A stretch of DNA of 15,448 bases from JAJFUG01 sp964386505. Lineage in GTDB: Bacteria; Gemmatimonadota; Glassbacteria; GWA2-58-10. The notes beneath the pieces are model-generated. The model was not told the origin of the DNA, ran no database searches, and saw nothing but the letters and a program-made list of their open reading frames with translations. The position numbers were made by a program, and so were the translations under genes. Shown one piece after another: positions 7,160-14,498 of the stretch; within the stretch, counting starts at the first letter, position 1, and each line of letters starts with the position of its first letter. Location: assembly GCA_964386505.1 (NCBI GenBank), contig CAYLSM010000098.1, positions 1 through 15,448 on the forward strand. Direction: 5' to 3'.

Positions 7160-7165
7160 ATTATA
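7160..7165 (-). promoter_or_regulatory. Candidate -10 box of the hybrid sensor kinase gene
   Basis: A perfect TATAAT on the minus strand (7165 to 7160) lies 53 bases upstream of the ATG at 7107 in an AT-rich patch, giving a leader of about 45 bases. No recognisable TTGACA-like -35 is at the right distance, so an activator or another sigma factor may be involved. Confidence 0.35.
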
Positions 7166-7261
7166 CAATAATTTTGGCAAACAGGATAGTCCGGCCGCTT
7201 TTGTTATAACAGAAATGGGATATAACAGCCCGGCCAATCAGAAACTGGATGCTGAATTAAC

Positions 7262-7289
7262 TTGTAATCGGAGGACAACCGCATAATTC
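7262..7289 (+). promoter_or_regulatory. Weak candidate promoter of the acetyltransferase-GH20-GH16 operon
   Basis: TTGTAA (7262-7267) and TAATTC (7284-7289) are 16 bases apart and about 105 bases upstream of the ATG at 7396. Both boxes deviate from consensus. Upstream at 7202-7211 is a perfect 10-base palindrome TGTTATAACA, with a second copy of the ATATAACAG half-site at 7220-7228; these could be regulator sites. The operon may therefore be controlled, but this is inference. Confidence 0.25.
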
Positions 7290-7395
7290 TTATGCTCGAA
7301 CCAGCCGAGACGATGTTATGTAACTGGTGGAATATTTCCGGTTCCCGCACAATTCCCGCACGTTTGCCCGCAACCCGGTCGAGGAGCACGGCAAG

Positions 7396-8478
7396 ATGAG
7401 TCCTGAACTGACCAAGCAGAAAAGACTGCTCTCCCTGGATGCCTACCGCGGATTGACCATGTTCCTGATGGTCTCGGCCGGTTTCGGCCTGGACTCGCTG
7501 TCCGGAAGCCCCGCCTGGTCCTGGCTGGCCCGTCAGGTGGACCACGTGGCCTGGGAGGGCTGCGTGCTCTGGGACCTGATCCAGCCCTCGTTCATTTTCA
7601 TCGTGGGCGTGGCCATGCCGTTCGCTTTCGCGATCCGCAGCGGCCGCGGCGAGAGCCGCACGCAGCTTTTCAAACACGCTTTCTGGCGTGCCCTGCTCCT
7701 GTTGCTTCTGGGTGTGGGACGGATCTGTATCGACCAGAACGAGCTGGTCTGGAACATGACCACCGTGCTGCAGCAGATCGCGGTGGCCTATTTCCTGGCG
7801 TTCTTTGTCCTGGGACGGGGTTGGAAAGTCCAGTTGGCCGCGGTTCTTTTTGTACTGGTCTCCGACTGGGCCCTGTTCCAGTTCTGGCCGGGCGTGGGAC
7901 CGGGCGGGCCCTACGCGATAAACGCCAACTGGCACAGCGCGGTGGAGCAGTGGGTGTTCGGGCACACCGACCCGGGCGGCTACACGATGATCAACTGCTG
8001 GGGCTCCACGGCCACGGTGATCCTGGGGATCATGTCCGGCGAGCTTCTGCACAGCGGGACCGAGGAGCGGAAGAAAGCAGCCGTGCTGATGCTGTTAGGC
8101 GCCGCCGCGATAGCCCTGGGGCTGGCACTCAGCCCGTTCATCCCGGTGGTCAAGCGTATCTGGACCCCCTCCTGGGTTGTTTTCAGCGGCGGCTGGGCTG
8201 CGCTCACCCTGGGAGTGTTCTACCTTCTGATCGATGTCTGGAACCTGCGACGCTGGCCGTTCGTGTTCACCGTGGTGGGGATGAACTGCATCACGATCTA
8301 CATGGTGGTCAGTTTCCTGCGCGGCGAGGTCAACGACTGGATCGGCGTATTCACCCGCGGCGTCCTGGAGCCCCTGGGCCCGGCCGGAGTGATCATCCAG
8401 TCCTGCCTGGTGCTGGCCGCTTTCTGGTACATGCTCTACTGGATGTACAAGCGCGGGATTTTCCTCAAAGTTGGATGA
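7396..8478 (+). CDS. Membrane acetyltransferase, heparan-alpha-glucosaminide N-acetyltransferase family (COG4299/DUF5009)
   Basis: The 360-residue product has about ten hydrophobic membrane segments. The N-terminus has the family signature RLLSLDAYRGLTMFLM (10-25). The segment DHVAWEGCVLWDLIQPSFIF (49-68) matches the active-site loop of human HGSNAT (H..W.G....DL..P.F.FI), placing the acetyl-accepting histidine at His50. KRIWTPSWVVFSGGWA (253-268) is a second typical block. HGSNAT uses cytosolic acetyl-CoA to acetylate terminal glucosamine on the far side of the membrane; a similar transmembrane acetylation of amino sugar is inferred here. The ATG at 7396 (GAGGAG, 9 bases upstream) is preferred over a GTG at 7327, since the latter adds 23 residues unlike the family. 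It heads an operon with GH20 (43-base gap) and GH16. Confidence 0.85.
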   Translation: MSPELTKQKRLLSLDAYRGLTMFLMVSAGFGLDSLSGSPAWSWLARQVDHVAWEGCVLWDLIQPSFIFIVGVAMPFAFAIRSGRGESRTQLFKHAFWRALLLLLLGVGRICIDQNELVWNMTTVLQQIAVAYFLAFFVLGRGWKVQLAAVLFVLVSDWALFQFWPGVGPGGPYAINANWHSAVEQWVFGHTDPGGYTMINCWGSTATVILGIMSGELLHSGTEERKKAAVLMLLGAAAIALGLALSPFIPVVKRIWTPSWVVFSGGWAALTLGVFYLLIDVWNLRRWPFVFTVVGMNCITIYMVVSFLRGEVNDWIGVFTRGVLEPLGPAGVIIQSCLVLAAFWYMLYWMYKRGIFLKVG

Positions 8479-8521
8479 GAGCCGCAGGAAACAATCGTTG
8501 AACCCTATTCAGGAGAGAATC

Positions 8522-10753
8522 ATGGAATTGCGGAGAATCCTCCCCGCTCTGCTGCTCTGCGCCCTTGTCTTCCGGACCGTGCTTCCGGCCCAGGACAACC
8601 CGATCTACCCGTTGCCGCACAAGCTCGAGCTGGGCAGCGGAACGCTCGATCTCGAGGGCTGCACGATCCGTTTCGGCAACGGCCCGCGCTGCGAGCTGTC
8701 CGCCCTGGCCGAGCGTCTTTCCTCCGAGCTGGCCGCGCGCTACCGTGTGTCGGTGCCGGTCAAGCCCGAGGCGTCCGGGCGCTCCATAGTCCTGGGTCTT
8801 CTGTCCGACCCCGTGATCCAGCGCAGCCTGCCCGGCATCCCCGGCGACTCGGTCTGGTATCTGCCCGAGGGCTACCGTCTGGCGGTGACTCCGAGCGGCG
8901 CGGTAATCGCCGGGCATGACCTGTCCGGCCTCTATTACGGCATCCAGTCGTTCCTTCAACTGGTCAGCGCGGACAGCAAAGGCGAGGCGAAAGCCCGGGT
9001 TGCCACGGTCACTGACGCTCCGGCCAAGCCGTTCCGCGGGGTGCATGTCTACCTCCCGGCGCGCGAGGACCTTCAGTTTTTCAAGAATTACATCCGCACC
9101 ATGGCGCACTACAAGATCAACACCATGATCCTGGAGGTGGGCGGCGGCATGCGCCTGGACCGTCACCCCGAGATCAACCTGGCCTGGGAGCATTTCTGCC
9201 GCTCGTTCTACGACATGGGCGACCTGATGCTTAAGTACGGCGAGCAGACACCGCTGGGCCCGCAGGGACGGTTCCAGGCCTCGGTCCACACCGAGCTGGC
9301 CGGAGGAAGCTGGCTGAGCAAGGACGAGGTCCGCGAGATAGTGGAATGCGCCCGCGAAAACTGCATGGAGGTGATCCCCGAAATCCAGTCTCTGACCCAC
9401 TGCTACTACCTGGCCCTGGCCCACCGCGATATCGCCGAGATTCCCGAGGCCGCCTGGCCCGACTCCTACGACCCGACCAACCCCAAGTCGTACGAGCTGC
9501 TGTTCGACGTGATCGACGAGTACCTGGACGTAATCCAGCCCAGGCGCGTGCATATCGGCCACGATGAGTGGCGCTCGGGTGTCAAGGGCGTGCCGGGGAT
9601 CAACTACGGCAGGGACGTGCTCAAGATTTACAGCTACCTGCGCTCGCGGGGCGTGGGCACCCTGATGTGGGGCGACCACATGATCTCGGGACACAACATG
9701 GACGGCAACGTCCCGCCGCCGCCCACCAAGCCCGGCGAGGTCTGGTATGCCTACCCCTCGACCAAGGAGGCCCCTGGTATTGTCTCCGCCAAGGCCAAGG
9801 ACATCCTTATGCTCAACTGGTCCTGGGGAGTGACCCCCACCTCCTACGACCAACTCGCCTCCAGGGGCTGGAAACAGGTGCTGGGCAATTTCAGCGCTGC
9901 AAACCAGTACGACAAGTGGCCGGAGATATTCCGCCGCGAGGATGTACTGGGGGCCGAGATGTCCACCTGGTGCCGCGCGGATGAGTTCAGCTACGGCCAG
10001 AACGGGGCAGTGCTGAACATGCTGGCAAGCGAGAACCTGCTCTGGGGCGGCGCCCAGCTCAGCCTTGAAAGGTTGTTCGCGCTGATGTCCGCGCGCATGG
10101 TCCAGGTCCGTCAGGAACTGAACGGCCTGGCCCTGCCCTCGCAGGAGGCTGCCGCGGGACGGCCGGGCTACAGCTTCGTCAGCCTGGACCTGAGCGCCGC
10201 GGGCAATGCCGCGCCGGGCAAGATGGGCGAGGCCGATCTGAGCCGGGTCAAGGCCGGTAAGTATGAGAGCGGCGGAGTGCCGTTTGCCGTGGCCGCCGGT
10301 GAAAAAGCCCTGGCCGCAGCGCTCGAACCGGGTCAGGCCGTGAGCGGGATAGCGGTCGGCTCCAACGCGGCCAGCCTTCTGTTCCTGCAGGTGGCCACCG
10401 GTAGCGAGGAATCGACCAACACCTACCAGAGCAACTATCCGCACGACACCGCCCCTCTCGTGGGGTTCTACCGCGTGCACTATGCGGACGGTCTGGAGGA
10501 GAGCGTGCCGATCCGCTACGGCCGCAACATCGCGCGCTGGGACGGCGCCTACACGGACCAGGTCTATTACGCCCGCACGGTCAACCTGGGGCAGGACAAA
10601 GCAGGCAAGCCCGTACTGGCCTGGGCCATGGAATGGGTCTGCCCGCGGCCCAACCGGAAGATACAGTCCGTGGACCTGGTGGCGGCCGGCGCCTCCAAGG
10701 CCCGCCCGGTGCTGCTGGGCCTGACCTTGGTCAAGCCGCCGTTCGAGCAGTGA
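8522..10753 (+). CDS. Exported family GH20-type beta-N-acetylhexosaminidase-like glycoside hydrolase
   Basis: The 743-residue product starts at the ATG at 8522 (AGGAGA ribosome site); an in-frame ATG at 8471 inside the previous gene is less likely. Residues 1-24 are a Sec signal peptide with a cut near LPAQD. A GH20b-like N-terminal domain (about 25-165; IYPLPHKLELGSG, and YYGIQSFLQL near its end) leads into a TIM barrel (about 170-520; FRGVHVYLPARED at the start). HIGHDEW (344-350) corresponds to the GH20 H-x-G-G-D-E motif, giving Asp348 and Glu349 as the catalytic pair, with His replacing the second Gly. The C-terminal region (about 550-743; VGFYRVHYADGLEE, GRNIARWDG) looks like a beta-sandwich accessory domain. 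Expected role: release of terminal N-acetylhexosamine outside the cytoplasm, which fits the acetyltransferase encoded upstream. Exact substrate unknown. Confidence 0.85.
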   Translation: MELRRILPALLLCALVFRTVLPAQDNPIYPLPHKLELGSGTLDLEGCTIRFGNGPRCELSALAERLSSELAARYRVSVPVKPEASGRSIVLGLLSDPVIQRSLPGIPGDSVWYLPEGYRLAVTPSGAVIAGHDLSGLYYGIQSFLQLVSADSKGEAKARVATVTDAPAKPFRGVHVYLPAREDLQFFKNYIRTMAHYKINTMILEVGGGMRLDRHPEINLAWEHFCRSFYDMGDLMLKYGEQTPLGPQGRFQASVHTELAGGSWLSKDEVREIVECARENCMEVIPEIQSLTHCYYLALAHRDIAEIPEAAWPDSYDPTNPKSYELLFDVIDEYLDVIQPRRVHIGHDEWRSGVKGVPGINYGRDVLKIYSYLRSRGVGTLMWGDHMISGHNMDGNVPPPPTKPGEVWYAYPSTKEAPGIVSAKAKDILMLNWSWGVTPTSYDQLASRGWKQVLGNFSAANQYDKWPEIFRREDVLGAEMSTWCRADEFSYGQNGAVLNMLASENLLWGGAQLSLERLFALMSARMVQVRQELNGLALPSQEAAAGRPGYSFVSLDLSAAGNAAPGKMGEADLSRVKAGKYESGGVPFAVAAGEKALAAALEPGQAVSGIAVGSNAASLLFLQVATGSEESTNTYQSNYPHDTAPLVGFYRVHYADGLEESVPIRYGRNIARWDGAYTDQVYYARTVNLGQDKAGKPVLAWAMEWVCPRPNRKIQSVDLVAAGASKARPVLLGLTLVKPPFEQ

Positions 10754-10785
10754 GCACGCAGGCCACTAACCCGCGGAGGAGCAGG

Positions 10786-11610
10786 ATGAAGACATGCAAA
10801 CAAGGAGGCCGCCTGGCCACAGCCGCGCTGGTCGTGTTTCTTACGGCCGGGGCCGCCAACTGCGGCGAGGACCCGGTCTCGGCCACAGCCCAGCCGCAGG
10901 AGCAGGGGTTCCTGCCCCAGGCGCCGGAGGGCCGGAAATGGCAACTGGCCTGGAGCGACGAGTTCAACGGCACGGCCCTGGACTGGAACACCTGGGAGTG
11001 CCCGGAGGGGCCGCGTCGTGACGGCTACTGGTCCAAGGATGACAGTTACCTGAGCGGGGACGGCCTTCTGGTGATCCGCACGCGCAAGGACGGGGACCGG
11101 TTCTCCAGCGGGGCGATCCGCACCCGCGGCAAGTTCGAGCATGCTTTCGGCTACTGGGAGGCACGCTGCCGGTTCCACACCCAGGTCGGCCACTGGCCCG
11201 CGTTCTGGCTCTACTCGCCGGCGGAGGGACAGATCGGTGACGGAGGCCGGGACGGGACCGAGATCGATATCATGGAAAAGGCCTGGGCCGCCGATGTGGA
11301 CACCACCAACGTGGCGCTGCACTGGGACGGCTACGGTGCGGAGCACAAAAGCGCCGGAACCAAGGTCTACACCCCGGGGGTGAGCCGCGGCTTCCACACG
11401 TTCGGCCTCTGGTGGAGCCCCGAGGAATACGTGTTCTACGTGGATGGGGTCGAAAAGTGGCGCTCCACGGCCGGCGGCGTGTGCCAGGTGCCGCTTTACG
11501 TAAAGCTCACCGACGAGATAGGCGACTGGGCCGGAGACATCAAGCAGGCCTCCCTGCCCGATTATTTCTATGTCGATTACGTCCGGGTCTACGACCTGAC
11601 AGTGAAATAA
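10786..11610 (+). CDS. Exported GH16 family glycoside hydrolase (beta-glucanase/galactanase-like)
   Basis: The 274-residue product starts at the ATG at 10786 with GGAGG 6 bases upstream, 32 bases after the GH20 stop codon. Residues 1-25 form an export signal; Cys26 follows AGAAN, a poor lipobox, so lipoprotein status is uncertain. The GH16 jelly-roll runs from LAWSDEFNGTALDWNTWE (54-71) to YFYVDYVRVYDL (260-271). The catalytic block EIDIMEKA gives Glu159 as nucleophile, Asp161 as helper and Glu164 as acid/base, matching E-I-D-x-x-E. HWPAFWLYSP before it and the HTFGLWWSPEEYVFYVDG block after it are typical. It should cleave internal beta-1,3 or beta-1,4 bonds in a glucan or galactan; the subfamily (laminarinase, agarase, carrageenase or porphyranase type) cannot be fixed by eye. 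It is the last gene of the operon. Confidence 0.9.
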   Translation: MKTCKQGGRLATAALVVFLTAGAANCGEDPVSATAQPQEQGFLPQAPEGRKWQLAWSDEFNGTALDWNTWECPEGPRRDGYWSKDDSYLSGDGLLVIRTRKDGDRFSSGAIRTRGKFEHAFGYWEARCRFHTQVGHWPAFWLYSPAEGQIGDGGRDGTEIDIMEKAWAADVDTTNVALHWDGYGAEHKSAGTKVYTPGVSRGFHTFGLWWSPEEYVFYVDGVEKWRSTAGGVCQVPLYVKLTDEIGDWAGDIKQASLPDYFYVDYVRVYDLTVK

Positions 11611-11634
11611 GACCGTATAGAACGCTGGACGCAG

Positions 11635-11675
11635 AAGGGGCGGCCTTCGCAGTGCAGGCCGCCCCTTCCTTTTTT
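11635..11675 (+). terminator. Strong intrinsic terminator of the acetyltransferase-GH20-GH16 operon
   Basis: A perfect 12-base stem AAGGGGCGGCCT (11635-11646) / AGGCCGCCCCTT (11656-11667) with a 9-base loop is followed by CC and six T residues (11670-11675). It begins 24 bases after the GH16 stop codon. On the other strand no T-run follows the stem, so it serves mainly the plus-strand operon. Confidence 0.92.
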
Positions 11676-11728
11676 CTATCACGGGATAGGCCGGTGAAAT
11701 CATTACGGCCGTTCCCGATAGAGAGACT

Positions 11729-12445
11729 CTATTTCCAGCCTCGCGTGCGCGCCTCGTCCAGGATCGCCGCCGTGGCGCTCAGACCCACCCGGCTCACCCC
11801 CAGCTCCAGCACGTGCAGAAGGGCGTCCAGGTTGCGCACTCCGCCCGCGGCCTTGATTTTCACCCCGGCCGGGCAGTGCTTGCGCATCAGGATCAGGTCG
11901 TGCTCCGTGGCGCCCTCGTAGAAATGCATCCCCGAGGAGTGCTTCTTGAAGCCGTAGCCGGTGGAGGTTTTAACGTAGTCGGTCCCCGCGGCGCTGCACA
12001 GCTCGCAGAGACGGATTTTCTGGCTGTCCTCGGGCAGGAAATCGTTCTCGAATATCAGCTTGAGGATCGCCCCGCCGGCGTGGGCGGCCTCGGTCAGGGC
12101 GCGGATCTCCGCGTCCACATAGTCCCAGTCGCCGCCCAGGATTTTACCCGCGTTGAGCACGGCATCCAGTTCCATGGCCCCGTCCTGCATGGCCGCTTTG
12201 GCCTCGGCCACCTTGATGTCGATCCGGCTGTTGCCGTGCGGGAACCCAACCACCGCGCCCACGGCGGTTTCGGAGCCGGCCAGGATATCGCAGGCCAGGG
12301 TCACGGCGTAGGGCTTGATACTGACCGCGACCAGATTGTTGTCGCGGGCGAATTGACATTCCTGGCGCAGCTTCGCGTCAGTCATAGTGGGATGCAGAAG
12401 CGAGTGGTCGATCACTTTTGCGATGTCACGGATTGTGCCGGGCAT
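11729..12445 (-). CDS. deoC: Deoxyribose-phosphate aldolase
   Basis: The 238-residue product would cleave 2-deoxy-D-ribose 5-phosphate to glyceraldehyde 3-phosphate and acetaldehyde in the cytoplasm. Family blocks appear in order: IDHSLLHPTM (12-21), VVGFPHGNS (65-73), MELDAVLNAGK (91-101), LKLIFEN (128-134), TDYVKTSTGYG (155-165) and VKIKAAGGVR (195-204). Asp94, the Schiff-base lysine Lys159 and Lys198 are all present, so the enzyme should be active. Length is normal for bacterial DeoC. GGAG 9 bases upstream supports the ATG at 12445. It lies 74 bases downstream of the sulfatase on the same strand and may share its transcript. No other nucleoside-catabolism gene (deoA, deoB, deoD) is near, so its role in this setting is unclear. 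Confidence 0.95.
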   Translation of the reverse strand: MPGTIRDIAKVIDHSLLHPTMTDAKLRQECQFARDNNLVAVSIKPYAVTLACDILAGSETAVGAVVGFPHGNSRIDIKVAEAKAAMQDGAMELDAVLNAGKILGGDWDYVDAEIRALTEAAHAGGAILKLIFENDFLPEDSQKIRLCELCSAAGTDYVKTSTGYGFKKHSSGMHFYEGATEHDLILMRKHCPAGVKIKAAGGVRNLDALLHVLELGVSRVGLSATAAILDEARTRGWK

Positions 12446-12519
12446 GGTCTGGTTCTCCTGATTGTTGGGTCGCTTCGAGTCAGGTGTATCCGGCCGGCCA
12501 GGGGGCGGCCGTGTTCAAA

Positions 12520-13968
12520 TCAAATGTAATCCTTGCCGTTGAGGCTGCGCGCCACCGAGGCCAGCCAGGCCTCCAGCTCGGCGCGCATCCGGCCCGCGCG
12601 CTCCGGTTCCCCGGCCAGGCGGTCGCGGCTCTCCTGCGGGTCGGAATCCAGGTTGTACAGCTCCCAGGTTATTGTTCCATCCTCTGCCTGAACGCGGTGC
12701 AGTTTCCAGGGCCAGTCGTTCCAGGCGGCGTGGCCGGGGAACGAGTCCTCTGGATACTGCCTGCTTATCACCGCCGACTCCAGCCGCAGGTGGGTCATGT
12801 CGCCCAGCATGTCGCCGTGGCGCTGCGCCTCCAGCAGTTCTTCCATCCAGAGCTCGTTGTTGGTGGGGATGCCGCCCTCGGCATGACGCCAGAAACCCAT
12901 CGGGCGCGGGCGGACGCTCATGGCGCCGTCCAGCAGCGCGGCGAGGCTCACCCCATCCAGCGGCGGCTGCTTCGGAATGCCCACCCCGGCCAGTTCCAGC
13001 AGAGTCGGGTAAAGGTCGCAGGTGTTGCAGGGCAGGTCCGTTATTCGCGGCGAGGCCAGACGCGCTGGCCACTCCAGAATCGAGGGCACGCGCAGGCCGC
13101 CCTCGTAGATCTGGTCCTTGGCCCCGCGCCCGCCGGTCACTCCCAGGCCCGGCAGGCCGCCGTTATCGCTCATGTACCACAGGAGCGTGTTGTCGCGGAT
13201 TCCCATTTCACCCAGGGCATCGCGCAGCTTGCCGAACGCGCGGTCCATGCCGGTGATTTCGCCGTAGAAATCGCGGAACTTCTCGGGTTGGTCGTTATAG
13301 AGCGCCCGGTCCTCCGGGGCGGCCTGGTGGGGAAGGTGCGGTGAGCCGAAACAGACATAGGCCAGGAACGGCCGCTCGCCGTGGGCATGGCGGCGGATGA
13401 AATCCAGGGCCAGATCCACCGTGACCGCCGAGCTTTCGCCGTGGAAAGCCTCGGCCACGCCCTCGCGGCTGAGAAGCGGATCGTTGTCGAAAAAATTCTC
13501 CGCCGAGACCCACTCATCGAACCCGCTCGCCCCTGGGTTGACCGGGCTGCCGCGCCGCACTGAGCCAAGGTGCCACTTGCCGAAATGCCCGGTCGCGTAG
13601 CCCGCTGTTCGCAGCGCCTCGGCCAGGGTCACCTCCTGCGGACGCAAGGTCCGTCCCCAGCAGAAACAGCCGAAACGGTTGGGATGGCGGCCGGTCAGGA
13701 TACTGCCGCGGGTGGGCGAGCAGACAGGGGCCGCGGCGTAGAAACGGTCGAAACGCAGGCCGCTGGCGGCCATGCTGTCGAAATTCGGGGTCTTGAGAGC
13801 CGGGTGGCCGTAGTAGCCCATGTCGCCCCAGCCCTGGTCATCCGCCAGGACTATAACGATGTTGGGTGGGCGGCCCTCCGCCGCCAGCAGGCGTTCCGGG
13901 CGCCCGAGCGCGGAAAGGCAAAGGCCGGTCCCGGCCATACGGATAAAATCGCGGCGCTGTAGCGGCAT
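12520..13968 (-). CDS. Tat-exported formylglycine-dependent sulfatase (arylsulfatase A-like)
   Basis: The 482-residue product opens with RRDFIRMAG, a twin-arginine export signal with a hydrophobic stretch ending in AA near residue 30. The sulfatase domain starts PNIVIVLADDQGWGD with metal ligands Asp43 and Asp44. The signature CSPTRGSILTGR (83-94) holds Cys83, which a formylglycine-generating enzyme would convert, and Arg87. GKWHLG gives Lys131 and His133; SPHLPH gives His211 and His214; MSDNGG gives Asp268 and Asn269. The C-terminal subdomain contains WELYNLDSDPQESRD, usual in family S1. It would remove sulfate esters from a substrate outside the cytoplasm, probably a sulfated sugar given the glycosidases encoded nearby. 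The activating enzyme is not in the window. GGGAGA 6 bases upstream supports the ATG at 13968. Confidence 0.95.
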   Translation of the reverse strand: MPLQRRDFIRMAGTGLCLSALGRPERLLAAEGRPPNIVIVLADDQGWGDMGYYGHPALKTPNFDSMAASGLRFDRFYAAAPVCSPTRGSILTGRHPNRFGCFCWGRTLRPQEVTLAEALRTAGYATGHFGKWHLGSVRRGSPVNPGASGFDEWVSAENFFDNDPLLSREGVAEAFHGESSAVTVDLALDFIRRHAHGERPFLAYVCFGSPHLPHQAAPEDRALYNDQPEKFRDFYGEITGMDRAFGKLRDALGEMGIRDNTLLWYMSDNGGLPGLGVTGGRGAKDQIYEGGLRVPSILEWPARLASPRITDLPCNTCDLYPTLLELAGVGIPKQPPLDGVSLAALLDGAMSVRPRPMGFWRHAEGGIPTNNELWMEELLEAQRHGDMLGDMTHLRLESAVISRQYPEDSFPGHAAWNDWPWKLHRVQAEDGTITWELYNLDSDPQESRDRLAGEPERAGRMRAELEAWLASVARSLNGKDYI

Positions 13969-14055
13969 GGCCGATCTCCCGTTTGCACAGAAAGCGAGGA
14001 TAATCTGCGGGACTTTATCTTACAGGCAGGCCTGGAGCAACGTTACAACCTTATT

Positions 14056-14068
14056 TTGAATAATTCAA
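14056..14068. promoter_or_regulatory. 13-bp palindrome TTGAAT-A-ATTCAA (possible operator)
   Basis: A perfect inverted repeat with one central base lies about 65 bases upstream of the DUF2089 promoter. Related elements follow: TTCAA-N6-TTGA at 14111-14125, overlapping the -35 box, and ATTCAAG at 14151-14157, just after the -10 box. The clustering suggests a binding site for a regulator, perhaps the DUF2089 protein itself; that is inference, and AT-rich DNA yields such motifs easily. Confidence 0.3.
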
Positions 14069-14121
14069 GCTTTGTGGAACGGGCCGGGAGGGGGCGTGTG
14101 AAAAAGATTTTTCAAATATTC

Positions 14122-14149
14122 TTGACTATTTTTATTTTTGATTTAATTT
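14122..14149 (+). promoter_or_regulatory. Candidate sigma-70 promoter of the DUF2089 cassette
   Basis: TTGACT (14122-14127) and TAATTT (14144-14149) are separated by 16 bases within the AT-rich tract, giving a leader of about 35 bases before the ATG at 14192. This is a recognisable plus-strand promoter-like pair, and its T-rich spacer should bend and melt easily. Confidence 0.5.
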
Positions 14150-14191
14150 TATTCAAGTTGTCTTTAATTTTTTTCACCATAGAAGGAACAT

Positions 14192-14497
14192 ATGAAAACA
14201 AACCTCCCCAGCCTCTGCCCGAGTTGCGGCAGCAGCCTCAAAGTCCGCCGTCTGGCCTGTGACTGCTGCAACACCGCGGTGGAGGGCGATTACGAGCTGC
14301 CGTTGCTGGCCCGTCTGGACTCCAGCGACCAGCAGTTCATCCTCAACCTTCTTACCTCAGGGGGCAGTCTCAAGGAGCTGGCCTCACTTTACGGCATCTC
14401 CTACCCCACGGTGCGCAACCGCCTGGATGCCCTGATCGAGAAAGTTCAGTCCCTGCAGAACAAGTCACAGCAACCCGGACCCTCCGCGGAGGAATGA
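14192..14497 (+). CDS. DUF2089 family zinc-ribbon / helix-turn-helix regulator
   Basis: The product is 101 residues. An N-terminal zinc ribbon is formed by Cys9-x2-Cys12 and Cys23-x-Cys25-Cys26 (CPSCG and CDCC). After a short linker comes DYELPLLARLDSSDQQFILN and a helix-turn-helix of the sigma region-4 type (about 58-84; SLKELASLYGISYPTVRNRL). The tail is polar and probably disordered. This is the DUF2089 arrangement; members are presumed DNA-binding regulators, with no well-known target. GAAGGA upstream supports the ATG. One base separates its stop from the start of the membrane-protein gene, whose ribosome site (GGAGGA) lies inside its last codons, so the two are translationally linked. 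It probably controls its own cassette. Confidence 0.85.
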   Translation: MKTNLPSLCPSCGSSLKVRRLACDCCNTAVEGDYELPLLARLDSSDQQFILNLLTSGGSLKELASLYGISYPTVRNRLDALIEKVQSLQNKSQQPGPSAEE

Positions 14498-14498
14498 A

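Larger units (their letters stand above)
13969..14191. other. AT-rich divergent intergenic region
   Basis: This 223-base gap separates the sulfatase (minus) and DUF2089 (plus) genes. The half nearer the sulfatase has ordinary composition; on its minus strand TTGTAA (14048 to 14043) and TAAGAT (14022 to 14017) are 20 bases apart, a poor promoter match. The half nearer DUF2089 (about 14100-14190) is dominated by A and T, unlike anything else in the window. A 68-residue open frame (14056-14262) crosses it in another frame into DUF2089 and is considered spurious. Confidence 0.6.

Noticed and set aside
8465..10480. 671-codon open frame on the minus strand across the GH20 gene
   Set aside because: It is antisense to a gene with clear GH20 motifs; in GC-rich DNA such frames remain open by codon bias. 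It has no recognisable domain.
14056..14262. 68-codon open frame with a hydrophobic segment upstream of DUF2089
   Set aside because: The hydrophobicity comes from T-rich promoter DNA; it overlaps DUF2089 out of frame, and no ribosome site was found at its start.
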